From assembly GCA_022616275.1 (NCBI GenBank), contig JAKEFB010000011.1:1-35280 (forward strand): 35,280 nt of DNA, in the 5' to 3' direction. The translations under genes and the position numbers were made by a program. Below, one piece after another: positions 7,045 to 13,425 of this stretch (position 1 is the stretch's first letter; each line of letters begins with the position of its first letter). Below the pieces are notes generated by a model that did not search any database, was not told the DNA's origin, and saw only the letters and a program-made list of their open reading frames with translations. The DNA comes from Chloroflexota bacterium (GTDB taxonomy: Bacteria > Chloroflexota > Anaerolineae > Promineifilales > Promineifilaceae).

Positions 7045-8293
7045 AGGAACAGTCAAGGCGCCAGATACAGGACGTATGATTGACCCGGAGGAGTTTGCTG
7101 AGATCGTGGCCTACAGTGGGCTATCATTGCGCCTGTGGCGTTTGTACGCTTACGCCTGGCTGGTCTGCCTGCTGTTCCCGATCATGTTTCTGGCCCAGTC
7201 TCACCGGCCGCCCCTGCTTCTCCTGGCGGCCACAGTTGGACTGGTTATCTTTGTTGGCGTCTACGCCGTGGTCATGTGGCCACACCCGTTGAGCGGCGTT
7301 GGTCGCCTCCACACCAGTAACCGGCCGGCATTTGCCCTGCTTACGTTCCTCACCGCGTTGACCCTCATCCTCGCCTTCGGCTATGGGACGAGCGCCTTCC
7401 TGTGGCTCCTGTTGGGGACCAGCGTCATCGCCGGAGTATTGCTCACGGCCAGGGCTGCCTTTGTGGCCGTGATGGTTCTGACGCTGCTCGCGCTCGGGGC
7501 GGGTGTGATGGTCAGCGAGAGCATTGGTCAGGTTGACTGGCTCCATCTCATCCCCCTCGTGCTGCTGGTCCGGGGCCTTGGCCTGGACATGGTTGGGGTA
7601 TCCCGGCTGTCTGATGCGCTCCGTGAACTGCACAGCGTGCGCAAGGAGCTGGCCCAACGAGCAGTAGTTGAGGAACGGCTGCGGCTGGCCCGTGATCTCC
7701 ACGATCTTCTGGGCCATACACTCTCCTTAATCATCCTTAAAAGTGAGTTGGCCAGACGCCTGATTGCGAAGGAACCTGCGCGTGCGGCAACCGAGATCGG
7801 TGATGTAGAGCGCGTGGCCCGGGAGACGATGCGTGAAGTGCGCGAGGCTGTGGCCGCCTATCGCCAGCCAACCTTAACTGGTGAACTGGATGGCGCGCGG
7901 CAACTGTTGGAGGCAGCCGGCATCGTCTGTACGATTGAAAATTCCATCCGGGAACTTCCCCAAACTATAGATACCGTTCTGGCCTGGACGGTCCGCGAAG
8001 GGGTCACCAACGTGATCCGGCACAGCCGCGCCCGGCACTGTACGATTCAGATATCTTCTTTCGGAAGGAGCGTCCGGGCCGAGGTCACGAATGATGGCTA
8101 CCAGGGCAGCGCCCTGGAAAAGGCAGCTATCAAAACGGGCAGCGGACTGGCGGGCCTCACCGAACGTGTCACCGCTTGCGGCGGGCACGTGGAGGCAGGT
8201 CCGGCCGTCGTCGGGGGAAACCAGGGCTTTCGCCTGACTGTTGAGATTCCCTATCAGAGTGAAGTGGTTATGGCCGGGGAGGCAAAACAATGA
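7034..8293 (+). CDS. Membrane histidine kinase, HisKA_3 (DesK/NarX-type)
   Basis: About 419 residues. The first ~190 contain five or six hydrophobic helices with short loops, so the sensor is the membrane domain itself, as in DesK. The dimerisation/phospho-acceptor motif is VVEERLRLARDLHDLLGHTL, with H223 as the phosphorylated histidine. The ATPase domain shows REGVTNVIRHSRA (N box) and GSGLAGLTERV (G box). The start ATG 7034 (or the next codon, 7037) lies inside the preceding gene's end and is preceded by GAGGCTGG. The stop overlaps the response regulator by 4 bp (ATGA). Its signal could be membrane state or a drug; nothing in the sequence decides. Confidence 0.92.
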   Translation: MMAEGTVKAPDTGRMIDPEEFAEIVAYSGLSLRLWRLYAYAWLVCLLFPIMFLAQSHRPPLLLLAATVGLVIFVGVYAVVMWPHPLSGVGRLHTSNRPAFALLTFLTALTLILAFGYGTSAFLWLLLGTSVIAGVLLTARAAFVAVMVLTLLALGAGVMVSESIGQVDWLHLIPLVLLVRGLGLDMVGVSRLSDALRELHSVRKELAQRAVVEERLRLARDLHDLLGHTLSLIILKSELARRLIAKEPARAATEIGDVERVARETMREVREAVAAYRQPTLTGELDGARQLLEAAGIVCTIENSIRELPQTIDTVLAWTVREGVTNVIRHSRARHCTIQISSFGRSVRAEVTNDGYQGSALEKAAIKTGSGLAGLTERVTACGGHVEAGPAVVGGNQGFRLTVEIPYQSEVVMAGEAKQ

Positions 8294-8895
8294 TCCGGAT
8301 CTTGCTGGCCGAAGATCAGGCCATGGTGCGTGGCGCGCTGGCCGCGCTGCTGAACCTGGAGGACGACATTGAGGTGGTTTCAGAGGTTGCACGGGGTGAC
8401 GAAGTGCTGCCGGCCGCTCTGGCCGCCCGGCCCGACGTCGCCCTGCTCGACATCGAGATGCCCGGCGGCGACGGCCTGGGCGCTGCGCTTTCACTGCGCC
8501 AAAGCCTACCCGGCTGTCGCGTAGTTATTTTGACCACATTCGGCCGGAGCGGTTATCTCCGGCAGGCGATGGAGAGCGGCGCGGTGGGCTTCCTTTTGAA
8601 AGACGCCCCGGCGGCCGAGCTGGCGGTGGCTATCCGGCGGGTAATGGCCGGCGAGCGCGTCGTTGACCCTGATCTGGCGTTGTCGGCGCTCAGCGAGGGG
8701 AGTAACCCGCTTACCAGGCGGGAACGAGAGGTGCTGGCCGCCTCGTTGGACGGGGCCACCATCGCCGACATTGCTTCCCGGCTGGTCGTAACCGAGGGGA
8801 CCGTCCGTAATCATCTCTCTATCGCCATTCAAAAAATGGGGGCACGTAACCGGATTGAAGCCGCGCGGCTTGCTGAAGAGAAGGGCTGGTTATAG
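8290..8895 (+). CDS. LuxR/NarL-family response regulator (DesR-like)
   Basis: 201 residues. Receiver: LLAEDQAMVRGALAALL with the acidic pair, phospho-acceptor D54 in ALLDIEMPGGDG, TTFGRSGYL, and lysine in FLLKDAP. The LuxR helix-turn-helix follows: LTRREREVLAASLDGATIAD then TVRNHLSIAIQKMGARNRIEA. It is the partner of the overlapping kinase. Likely targets include its own operon promoter, where nested dyads occur at 6385-6452; that link is inference. Confidence 0.94.
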   Translation: MIRILLAEDQAMVRGALAALLNLEDDIEVVSEVARGDEVLPAALAARPDVALLDIEMPGGDGLGAALSLRQSLPGCRVVILTTFGRSGYLRQAMESGAVGFLLKDAPAAELAVAIRRVMAGERVVDPDLALSALSEGSNPLTRREREVLAASLDGATIADIASRLVVTEGTVRNHLSIAIQKMGARNRIEAARLAEEKGWL

Positions 8896-8927
8896 GACGC
8901 TGCTGGTCCTGACGACCGCGGCCGGTA

Positions 8928-8970
8928 CCATAAAAAGCAAAGGAACCATCTTGAAAACAAGATGGTTCCT
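8928..8970 (-). terminator. Rho-independent terminator of the tRNA gene
   Basis: A perfect 13-bp stem (8941-8953 with 8958-8970) has a 4-nt loop. On the minus strand it is followed by TTTGCTTTTTATGG (8940 down to 8927), giving the U-rich tail. There is no T run on the plus-strand side, so it serves the minus-strand tRNA. It may also stop plus-strand transcripts of the response regulator less efficiently. Confidence 0.85.
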
Positions 8971-8973
8971 CGA

Positions 8974-9045
<72 letters not shown>

Positions 9046-9058
9046 GCAACGAATGGGA

Positions 9059-9086
9059 ATTATAGCAATACCTTCCTTTTTGTCAA
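9059..9086 (-). promoter_or_regulatory. Consensus sigma70-type promoter of tRNA-fMet
   Basis: On the minus strand TTGACA (9086-9081) and TATAAT (9064-9059) are both exact consensus hexamers with a 16-bp spacer. Transcription would start a few bases before the tRNA 5' end at 9045. The same TTGACA is half of an inverted repeat with TTGACA at 9093-9098 on the plus strand. Confidence 0.9.
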
Positions 9087-9103
9087 GCCCAATTGACATA
9101 ACA

Positions 9104-9219
9104 TAGTGCCTGGCACGGGGCAGAGATACCTGGATAATCTAAGGCCGTTTGCACCGTGCCAGGCACTGCCGAAGCACTCTGGTTAATCTAAGGCCGTTTG
9201 CCCCGTGCCAGGCACTGCC
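9104..9219. repeat. REP-like cluster with GTGCCTGGCAC palindromes
   Basis: Two direct repeats of 42 bp (9129-9170 and 9178-9219, period 49) share the core TAATCTAAGGCCGTTTGC followed by CGTGCCAGGCACTGCC. A third, inverted piece, TGCCTGGCACGGGGCA, starts at 9107. GTGCCTGGCAC (9106-9116) and its two partners are near-perfect palindromes. Such clusters resemble REP elements moved by Y1 (RAYT) transposases; no transposase is nearby. The cluster sits between two divergent promoters. Confidence 0.75.
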
Positions 9220-9228
9220 CTAAGTCGC

Positions 9229-9257
9229 TTGACGCCTCTGGTTCACTTTGTTACACT
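9229..9257 (+). promoter_or_regulatory. Promoter of the cobalamin operon
   Basis: TTGACG (9229-9234), a 17-bp spacer, then TACACT (9252-9257): a good housekeeping-sigma promoter that would start the transcript at about 9264, some 20 nt before the riboswitch. Confidence 0.75.
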
Positions 9258-9282
9258 TTGTCCAATTACATAAAAGTGAACT

Positions 9283-9430
9283 TTGCCTGCGGTGTCCGTC
9301 GCCCCGGATGGCCGGACGTAATGGCGAAACTGGTGAGAGTCCAGTGCTGTCCCCGCAACTGTAAGGGTTTTTATTACCGCTCTGCGGTAGCCAAAGCCCA
9401 AGTCAGGTCGCCCACCTCAGGCAGGTTCCA
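9283..9430 (+). ncRNA. Cobalamin riboswitch (aptamer)
   Basis: The conserved core of the cobalamin aptamer is present: CTGGTGAGAGTCCAGTGCTG (9330-9349) followed by TCCCCGCAACTGTAAGGG, then the later AAAGCCCAAGTCAGGTCGCC block. TGCCTG (9284-9289) can pair with CAGGCA (9418-9423) to close the P1 stem. It binds adenosyl- or other cobalamins and shuts off downstream expression when the vitamin is plentiful. The downstream operon encodes B12 uptake and adenosylation, which fits. Confidence 0.92.
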
Positions 9431-9445
9431 GACCTTCGTGGGTAA

Positions 9446-9521
9446 GGGTTGGGAACATGCGACAACTGGACCAGGGCGGCCAGTGAACTTTCTCAACCCG
9501 GTGCAACAGCATCGGGTTTTT
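9446..9521 (+). terminator. Riboswitch-controlled terminator / antiterminator
   Basis: Terminator: AACCCGGTGC (9495-9504), loop AACA, GCATCGGGTT (9509-9518) with one G-U pair, then five T residues (9517-9521). A competing helix is possible between GGGTTGGGAA (9446-9455) and TTCTCAACCC (9490-9499), which would sequester the 5' arm and let transcription pass. This is the usual layout for transcriptional control: vitamin bound, terminator forms. Confidence 0.82.
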
Positions 9522-9548
9522 GCGTTCCTATCCCGGCCCACGTAAACG

Positions 9549-9614
9549 AACCTCCCGGAAGCTCAAGCGATAGCCGCCGGGCCGCCCGGCGCAATCGCCA
9601 GCCTCCGGGAGGTT
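9549..9614 (+). repeat. Large hairpin between riboswitch terminator and first gene
   Basis: A 15-bp stem with one G-U (9549-9563 with 9600-9614) encloses further pairing (GCGAT with ATCGC, and GCCGGG with CCCGGC). It lies after the riboswitch terminator and 19 bp before the first start codon; the ribosome site GGAGGG (9621-9626) is outside it. It lacks a T run, so it is not an obvious terminator. It may stabilise the processed mRNA or be another mobile hairpin. Confidence 0.6.
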
Positions 9615-9633
9615 AAGACCGGAGGGATAGATC

Positions 9634-10965
9634 ATGAATAAGCGTTTGACCTTTTGGCTGGTGGGGGCCGTGGCGGCCGGTGTGCTGGCTGCCTGGTTGT
9701 TGCTGTGGGGGACCGGCCTGGCCGCGGCCGCGCCCATGCGGGAAGCCGATACCGGTGACCTGGTTTTTACCGATCCTCAGCAAGCGGCCCAGGCGGCCGC
9801 TGCCTGGCTGGCCCAGACTCACCAGAACGACGACGGTGGTTATACCAATTTCAGCACCGGGGCCAACCAGGCCCCCTCGGACGTGGCTGGGACCTTGAAT
9901 GCCCTCCAGGCCCTGGCCGCCGCCGGCGCGGACACCGCCGCGCCCCTGGGCTACCTGGAGGCCAACCCAGACGCCGTGGCCGCCTATGCCGCCCAAAACG
10001 GTAGCACGGCCGGCAAAATCATCCTGGTTCTGGCCGCTGTCGGCGAAGACCCCCATGACTTTAGTGGTCACAATTACGCCATCAGCCTGACCAACCACCT
10101 CTCGCCCACCGGCCAATACAACGTCACCACCGCCTTTGACCAATCGCTGGCCGTCCAGGGGCTGGCGGCGGCTGGCGAGCCGGTCCCGGCCGAGGCGATT
10201 GAGTGGCTGGCCGGCCTCCAGGCCACCGAGGGTGAGTTAGCCGGTTCCTGGGACGACGGTTTTGGCACGGCCGGCAACCCGGATAGCACGGCCATGGCCG
10301 TGCTGGCGCTGCTGGCCGGCGGCCGGGCGGCCGGGGACGAGGCTGTCACCGCGGCCGTAGCCTTCCTGGCCCAGAGCCAGTTGCCCAGCGGCGGCTGGGC
10401 TTATAGCGGCGATTTTGGCGAAAACGCCAACAGCACCGCCCTCGTCATCCAGGCCCTGGACGCCCTGGGAGAAGATTTTTACTCGGTAGACGGCCCCTGG
10501 ACTCAAGGCGGCCGCTCGCCCCTGGTCGCTCTTCTCTCCTGGCAAAGCGAGAGCGGCGCGTTCCAGGCCGATTTTGGCAGCGGTCCGTTTGACGACTTTT
10601 TCGCGACCATCCAGGCTATCCCGGCTGTGGCCGCCGCCCCGGCCGATGCCCTGGCCGAACTGGAAGCGGCCGCGGCCACGGCCGACGCTTTAGCCCAGGC
10701 CACAGCTACCCCTGAAGCCACAGAGCCACCGCCCACGGAGACGACGGCCGCCCCGGCCGAGCCCGGCCCCACAGACGCACCCCCGGCCACCAACACGCCG
10801 GCCGCCACCACCACTGTCGCCGCTTCGCCCACGGCTGCCCCGGAACCCGCCCCCACCGGCCCGGCTCTCACAGGCGGCGATAGCCCACTACCGTACGTCC
10901 TGATCGGCCTGGCCGTCCTGCTAACCGGCGGCCTGATCCTTTGGCTTTACAGAGGCCGGCGATGA
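9634..10965 (+). CDS. Surface-anchored alpha/alpha-toroid protein, intrinsic-factor-like
   Basis: 443 residues. A signal peptide (LVGAVAAGVLAAWLLLWGTG, cleavage after ~35) precedes prenyltransferase/squalene-cyclase-type repeats from ~45 to 345. Each repeat pairs a helix with a Gly-rich turn: AAAWLAQTHQNDDGGYTNF, AIEWLAGLQATEGELAGSW, AVAFLAQSQLPSGGWAYSGD, LVALLSWQSESGAFQADFG. These form an alpha/alpha toroid, the fold of the large domain of intrinsic factor and transcobalamin. A Thr/Pro/Ala stalk (~355-415) and a C-terminal helix followed by RGRR anchor it outside the membrane. It is the first gene behind the cobalamin riboswitch and overlaps the next gene by 4 bp. I infer that it captures cobalamin at the cell surface; enzymatic activity is unlikely. 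Confidence 0.82.
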   Translation: MNKRLTFWLVGAVAAGVLAAWLLLWGTGLAAAAPMREADTGDLVFTDPQQAAQAAAAWLAQTHQNDDGGYTNFSTGANQAPSDVAGTLNALQALAAAGADTAAPLGYLEANPDAVAAYAAQNGSTAGKIILVLAAVGEDPHDFSGHNYAISLTNHLSPTGQYNVTTAFDQSLAVQGLAAAGEPVPAEAIEWLAGLQATEGELAGSWDDGFGTAGNPDSTAMAVLALLAGGRAAGDEAVTAAVAFLAQSQLPSGGWAYSGDFGENANSTALVIQALDALGEDFYSVDGPWTQGGRSPLVALLSWQSESGAFQADFGSGPFDDFFATIQAIPAVAAAPADALAELEAAAATADALAQATATPEATEPPPTETTAAPAEPGPTDAPPATNTPAATTTVAASPTAAPEPAPTGPALTGGDSPLPYVLIGLAVLLTGGLILWLYRGRR

Positions 10966-11582
10966 AGAGAGCGCTCTTGCTCCTCTTCATCGCCATAAAC
11001 CTGCCGGTCCGGTTGGCGGCGCAGGAGCCGAACCGGGTGGGAGTGGTGGTCCGGTTTGACGACGAGCACGTGGAGATGCGCTGCGTCGAATTCAGCGAAG
11101 CGCAGATTTCCGGCTACGAGGCGTTGGACCGCACCGGCCTGGTCGTCGAGGCAGACTCGCAAAGCCTGGGCGGAGCCGTGTGCCGGATTGGCGACACCGG
11201 CTGCCCGGCCGGCGACTGCTTTTGCCAGTGCCGGGGCGGCGGGGAATGTACCTACTGGTCGTATTGGCAGCGCGATGAAGAAGCGTGGAAGTATGCCCAG
11301 GTTGGGCCGACCACTTACCAGATCAGCCCCGGCAGTGTAGACGGCTGGTCGTGGGGGCCGGGCTCGGTGAACAGCGCCATTGCCCCGCCGGCCGTTTCCT
11401 TTGAGGAGGTGTGCGCCGCGCCGGTCGCCGGGGCTACAGCCAGCCCGCTGCCGGCCACCAACCCGGCCGGCGCTTCGGAGCCGGGCCCGGCCGGCTGGCT
11501 GCCCTATCTGGTTTTTGCCCTGATCCTAGCCGGCCTGGTTGTGGTCCTGGTCGCCCGGCGACGCCGGAGCGCCGCCGAATGA
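10962..11582 (+). CDS. Surface-anchored beta-domain protein (DUF4430-like), B12 capture partner
   Basis: 206 residues from ATG 10962, which overlaps the previous stop (ATGA). A signal peptide ends near LAAQ. The folded part has eight or more cysteines (CRIGDTGCPAGDCFCQCRGGGEC), then YWSYWQRDEEAWKYAQVG and YQISPGSVDGWSWGPG. The second stretch follows the DUF4430 pattern (W-x-Y-W, W-x-Y-x-x-x-G, G-D/S-V-x-x-W), the small beta domain that closes over cobalamin in intrinsic factor and transcobalamin. After an Ala/Pro linker comes a helix WLPYLVFALILAGLVVVLVA with an RRRR stop. It would thus face the outside next to the toroid protein. The similarity is read by eye and needs a structure prediction. 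Confidence 0.75.
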   Translation: MKRALLLLFIAINLPVRLAAQEPNRVGVVVRFDDEHVEMRCVEFSEAQISGYEALDRTGLVVEADSQSLGGAVCRIGDTGCPAGDCFCQCRGGGECTYWSYWQRDEEAWKYAQVGPTTYQISPGSVDGWSWGPGSVNSAIAPPAVSFEEVCAAPVAGATASPLPATNPAGASEPGPAGWLPYLVFALILAGLVVVLVARRRRSAAE

Positions 11583-12376
11583 AGCACCTGTTAACGGTGG
11601 CCATTTACGGCCTGAGCGCCCTGATTGGCCTGGTGGCTTTTGCCTACCCGTTCTTCTTGCCACAACTGGCCCAGGTGAGCGCAGCCACGGCCGACGAGTC
11701 TGGCTTCCGGCTGGCCGACGCCCCCTTGTTGACGGCCGTACTCCTGGCGCTGTGCCTGGTGGTCTTGCTGCTGGAGGTCCAGGGGCAGGCGATTAATGCC
11801 AAGATTGTGGCCGCCCTGGGGCTGCTGTCGGCTAGTACGGCCGTGCTGCGTCTTTTGGAAGCGGCTATCCCCGGCCCGGGCGGCTTTTCCTTGATGTTTG
11901 CCCCGATTATCCTGGCCGGCTACGTCTTTGGGGCGCGCTTTGGTTTTTTAATGGGCACGATGGCCCTGCTGGTCTCGGCCTTAATTACCGGGGGGGTGGG
12001 GCCGTGGCTGCCGTACCAGATGTTTACGGCCGGCTGGGTCGGGTTAACGGCCGGCTGGCTGCCCCACTTGCCGCCGGGCCGGCCGGCCCTGGCCATGCTG
12101 GCCGCCTTTGGCTTTGGCTGGGGGCTGTTGTTTGGGGCGATCATGAACCTGTTTTTCTGGCCCTTTGTCATCGGCGACAGCGCCACGAGCTGGCGGCCGG
12201 GCGCCGGGCTGGGCGAGGCGCTGGCCCGCTACGGCGCTTTCTACCTGGCCACGTCCCTGTGGTGGGACCTGGCCCGCTCGGCCGGCAACGTCGTCTTGCT
12301 CCTGGCCCTGGGCGAGCCGGTGATACGGGCCCTGGCTCGTTTCCGCTATCGGTTTCAATATGAGGTAATTGGGTAA
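11579..12376 (+). CDS. ECF transporter S component, probable cobalamin-specific
   Basis: 265 residues from ATG 11579 (4-bp overlap with the preceding gene). It is very hydrophobic, with about seven helices, e.g. YGLSALIGLVAFAYPFFLP, LLTAVLLALCLVVLLLEVQ, FSLMFAPIILAGYVFGARFG, FLMGTMALLVSALITGGVGP. The LAGYVFGARFGFLMG and GVGPW stretch is typical of S components, which bind the vitamin in the membrane. The neighbours EcfT and EcfA and the riboswitch point to cobalamin or a precursor such as cobinamide. Its stop codon and last residues (EVIG) lie inside a 24-bp palindrome, so the C-terminus was apparently changed by a repeat insertion. Confidence 0.85.
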   Translation: MKHLLTVAIYGLSALIGLVAFAYPFFLPQLAQVSAATADESGFRLADAPLLTAVLLALCLVVLLLEVQGQAINAKIVAALGLLSASTAVLRLLEAAIPGPGGFSLMFAPIILAGYVFGARFGFLMGTMALLVSALITGGVGPWLPYQMFTAGWVGLTAGWLPHLPPGRPALAMLAAFGFGWGLLFGAIMNLFFWPFVIGDSATSWRPGAGLGEALARYGAFYLATSLWWDLARSAGNVVLLLALGEPVIRALARFRYRFQYEVIG

Positions 12377-12401
12377 TTACCCAATTACTCAATTACCCAA
12401 G
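12365..12401. repeat. 24-bp perfect palindrome plus partial repeat (array C)
   Basis: 12365-12388 is a perfect palindrome built of GTAATT/GGGTAATT and their complement; 12389-12401 repeats half of it (TCAATTACCCAAG). It contains the stop codon of the S-component gene (TAA, 12374-12376) and fills the gap to the EcfT start. Period 7-8 nt and self-complementarity place it with the other spacer arrays. Confidence 0.75.
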
Positions 12402-12408
12402 AACTAAC

Positions 12409-13425
12409 GTGAACGAGAACCACCCCTCTTATAACCCCCGGGCCTGGCTGGTCTGGGTGCTGGCGGCCGCGCTGTTGGTGATGGTTGCCCGGAACCCGCT
12501 GTATACGGTCATCTTACTGCTGGTTTCCCAGGTGGCGCTGGCGACGCGGGCGGCCGGGCCAGGTGGCCGGAAGTGGCCATTCTGGTCCCTGGGCTTGTTC
12601 ATTGTCCTCGTCTCAGCCGTTTACAACAGCCTCTTCGTTCACGTGGGCCAGACCGTCTTACTACGGCTGCCGGCCGGACTGCCGCTGCTGGGCGGGCCAG
12701 TGACGTTGGAAGCGATGGTGGCCGGCGCAGCCAACGGCCTGGTTTTGCTGGCTTTGCTCTCCGTTTTTACGGCCCTGAACGCCCTGGTGCCGGCCGGGGA
12801 ATTGGTCCGGTTGATGCCGGCCGCGTTGCACGACCTGGGGCTGGTCATCCTGATTGCCCTGACCTACGTGCCGGAAACGGGCCGCCACCTGCAACGGATC
12901 CGCGAGGCCCAGGCCATCCGTGGCCACCGGCTGCGTGGGCTGCGCGACTGGCGGCCGGTGGTCATCCCCCTGCTGGTGGGCGGCCTGGAGCGCTCGCTAC
13001 AACTGGCGGAGGCGATGGTGGCCCGGGGTTACGGGGCCACGGCCGGCGCCCAACACAGCCTGGCCATCCGCCTGGTTTCCTTTCTTGGCTTGCTGGCGGC
13101 TTTCACGGGCTGGCTGCTGGCCTACTGGTTGGGCTGGCCCGGCTGGTTGTTGCTGGCCGCCGGAGCGGGCGTGTTGGCCGGGCTGCTGTGGGTGGCCGGC
13201 CGGCGGTCGCCGCGCAGCCAATACCGGCCGCTGCCCTGGCGGCCGCGCGATTCGCTCCTGGTGGCGGTAGCGTTGCTGCCCCTTCTGGTGGCCTTGCTGC
13301 CCTGGCCATTTGTCGCCCAGGGTACGTTGGCTTATTCTCCATACCCGCGAGTCCACATGCCGGCTTTTGACCCGTTCATTGGCCTGGCCCTGGCGGCGCT
13401 GGTCTTGCCGGCGTTATGGCTATGA
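12409..13425 (+). CDS. ecfT: ECF transporter transmembrane component EcfT
   Basis: 338 residues. Several N-terminal helices (AWLVWVLAAALLVMVA, LYTVILLLVSQVALAT) precede the conserved cytoplasmic coupling region: IREAQAIRGHRLRG and, further on, AEAMVARGYGAT, the two A-x-R-G-type motifs that dock onto the ATPase domains. A C-terminal set of helices extends beyond the shortest EcfT proteins. The start is GTG 12409, without a strong ribosome site, directly after the palindromic repeat. The 3' end overlaps EcfA by 10 bp. EcfT transmits ATP-driven movement to the S component. Confidence 0.92.
   Translation: MNENHPSYNPRAWLVWVLAAALLVMVARNPLYTVILLLVSQVALATRAAGPGGRKWPFWSLGLFIVLVSAVYNSLFVHVGQTVLLRLPAGLPLLGGPVTLEAMVAGAANGLVLLALLSVFTALNALVPAGELVRLMPAALHDLGLVILIALTYVPETGRHLQRIREAQAIRGHRLRGLRDWRPVVIPLLVGGLERSLQLAEAMVARGYGATAGAQHSLAIRLVSFLGLLAAFTGWLLAYWLGWPGWLLLAAGAGVLAGLLWVAGRRSPRSQYRPLPWRPRDSLLVAVALLPLLVALLPWPFVAQGTLAYSPYPRVHMPAFDPFIGLALAALVLPALWL

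Noticed and set aside
9104-9219. Insertion sequence ends
   Set aside because: The repeats are too short, contain no transposase, and show no flanking duplication; REP-like is the simpler reading.
12573-13370. 265-codon plus-strand frame inside ecfT
   Set aside because: Shadow of EcfT in another frame; Gly/Arg/Pro-rich with no recognisable motif.
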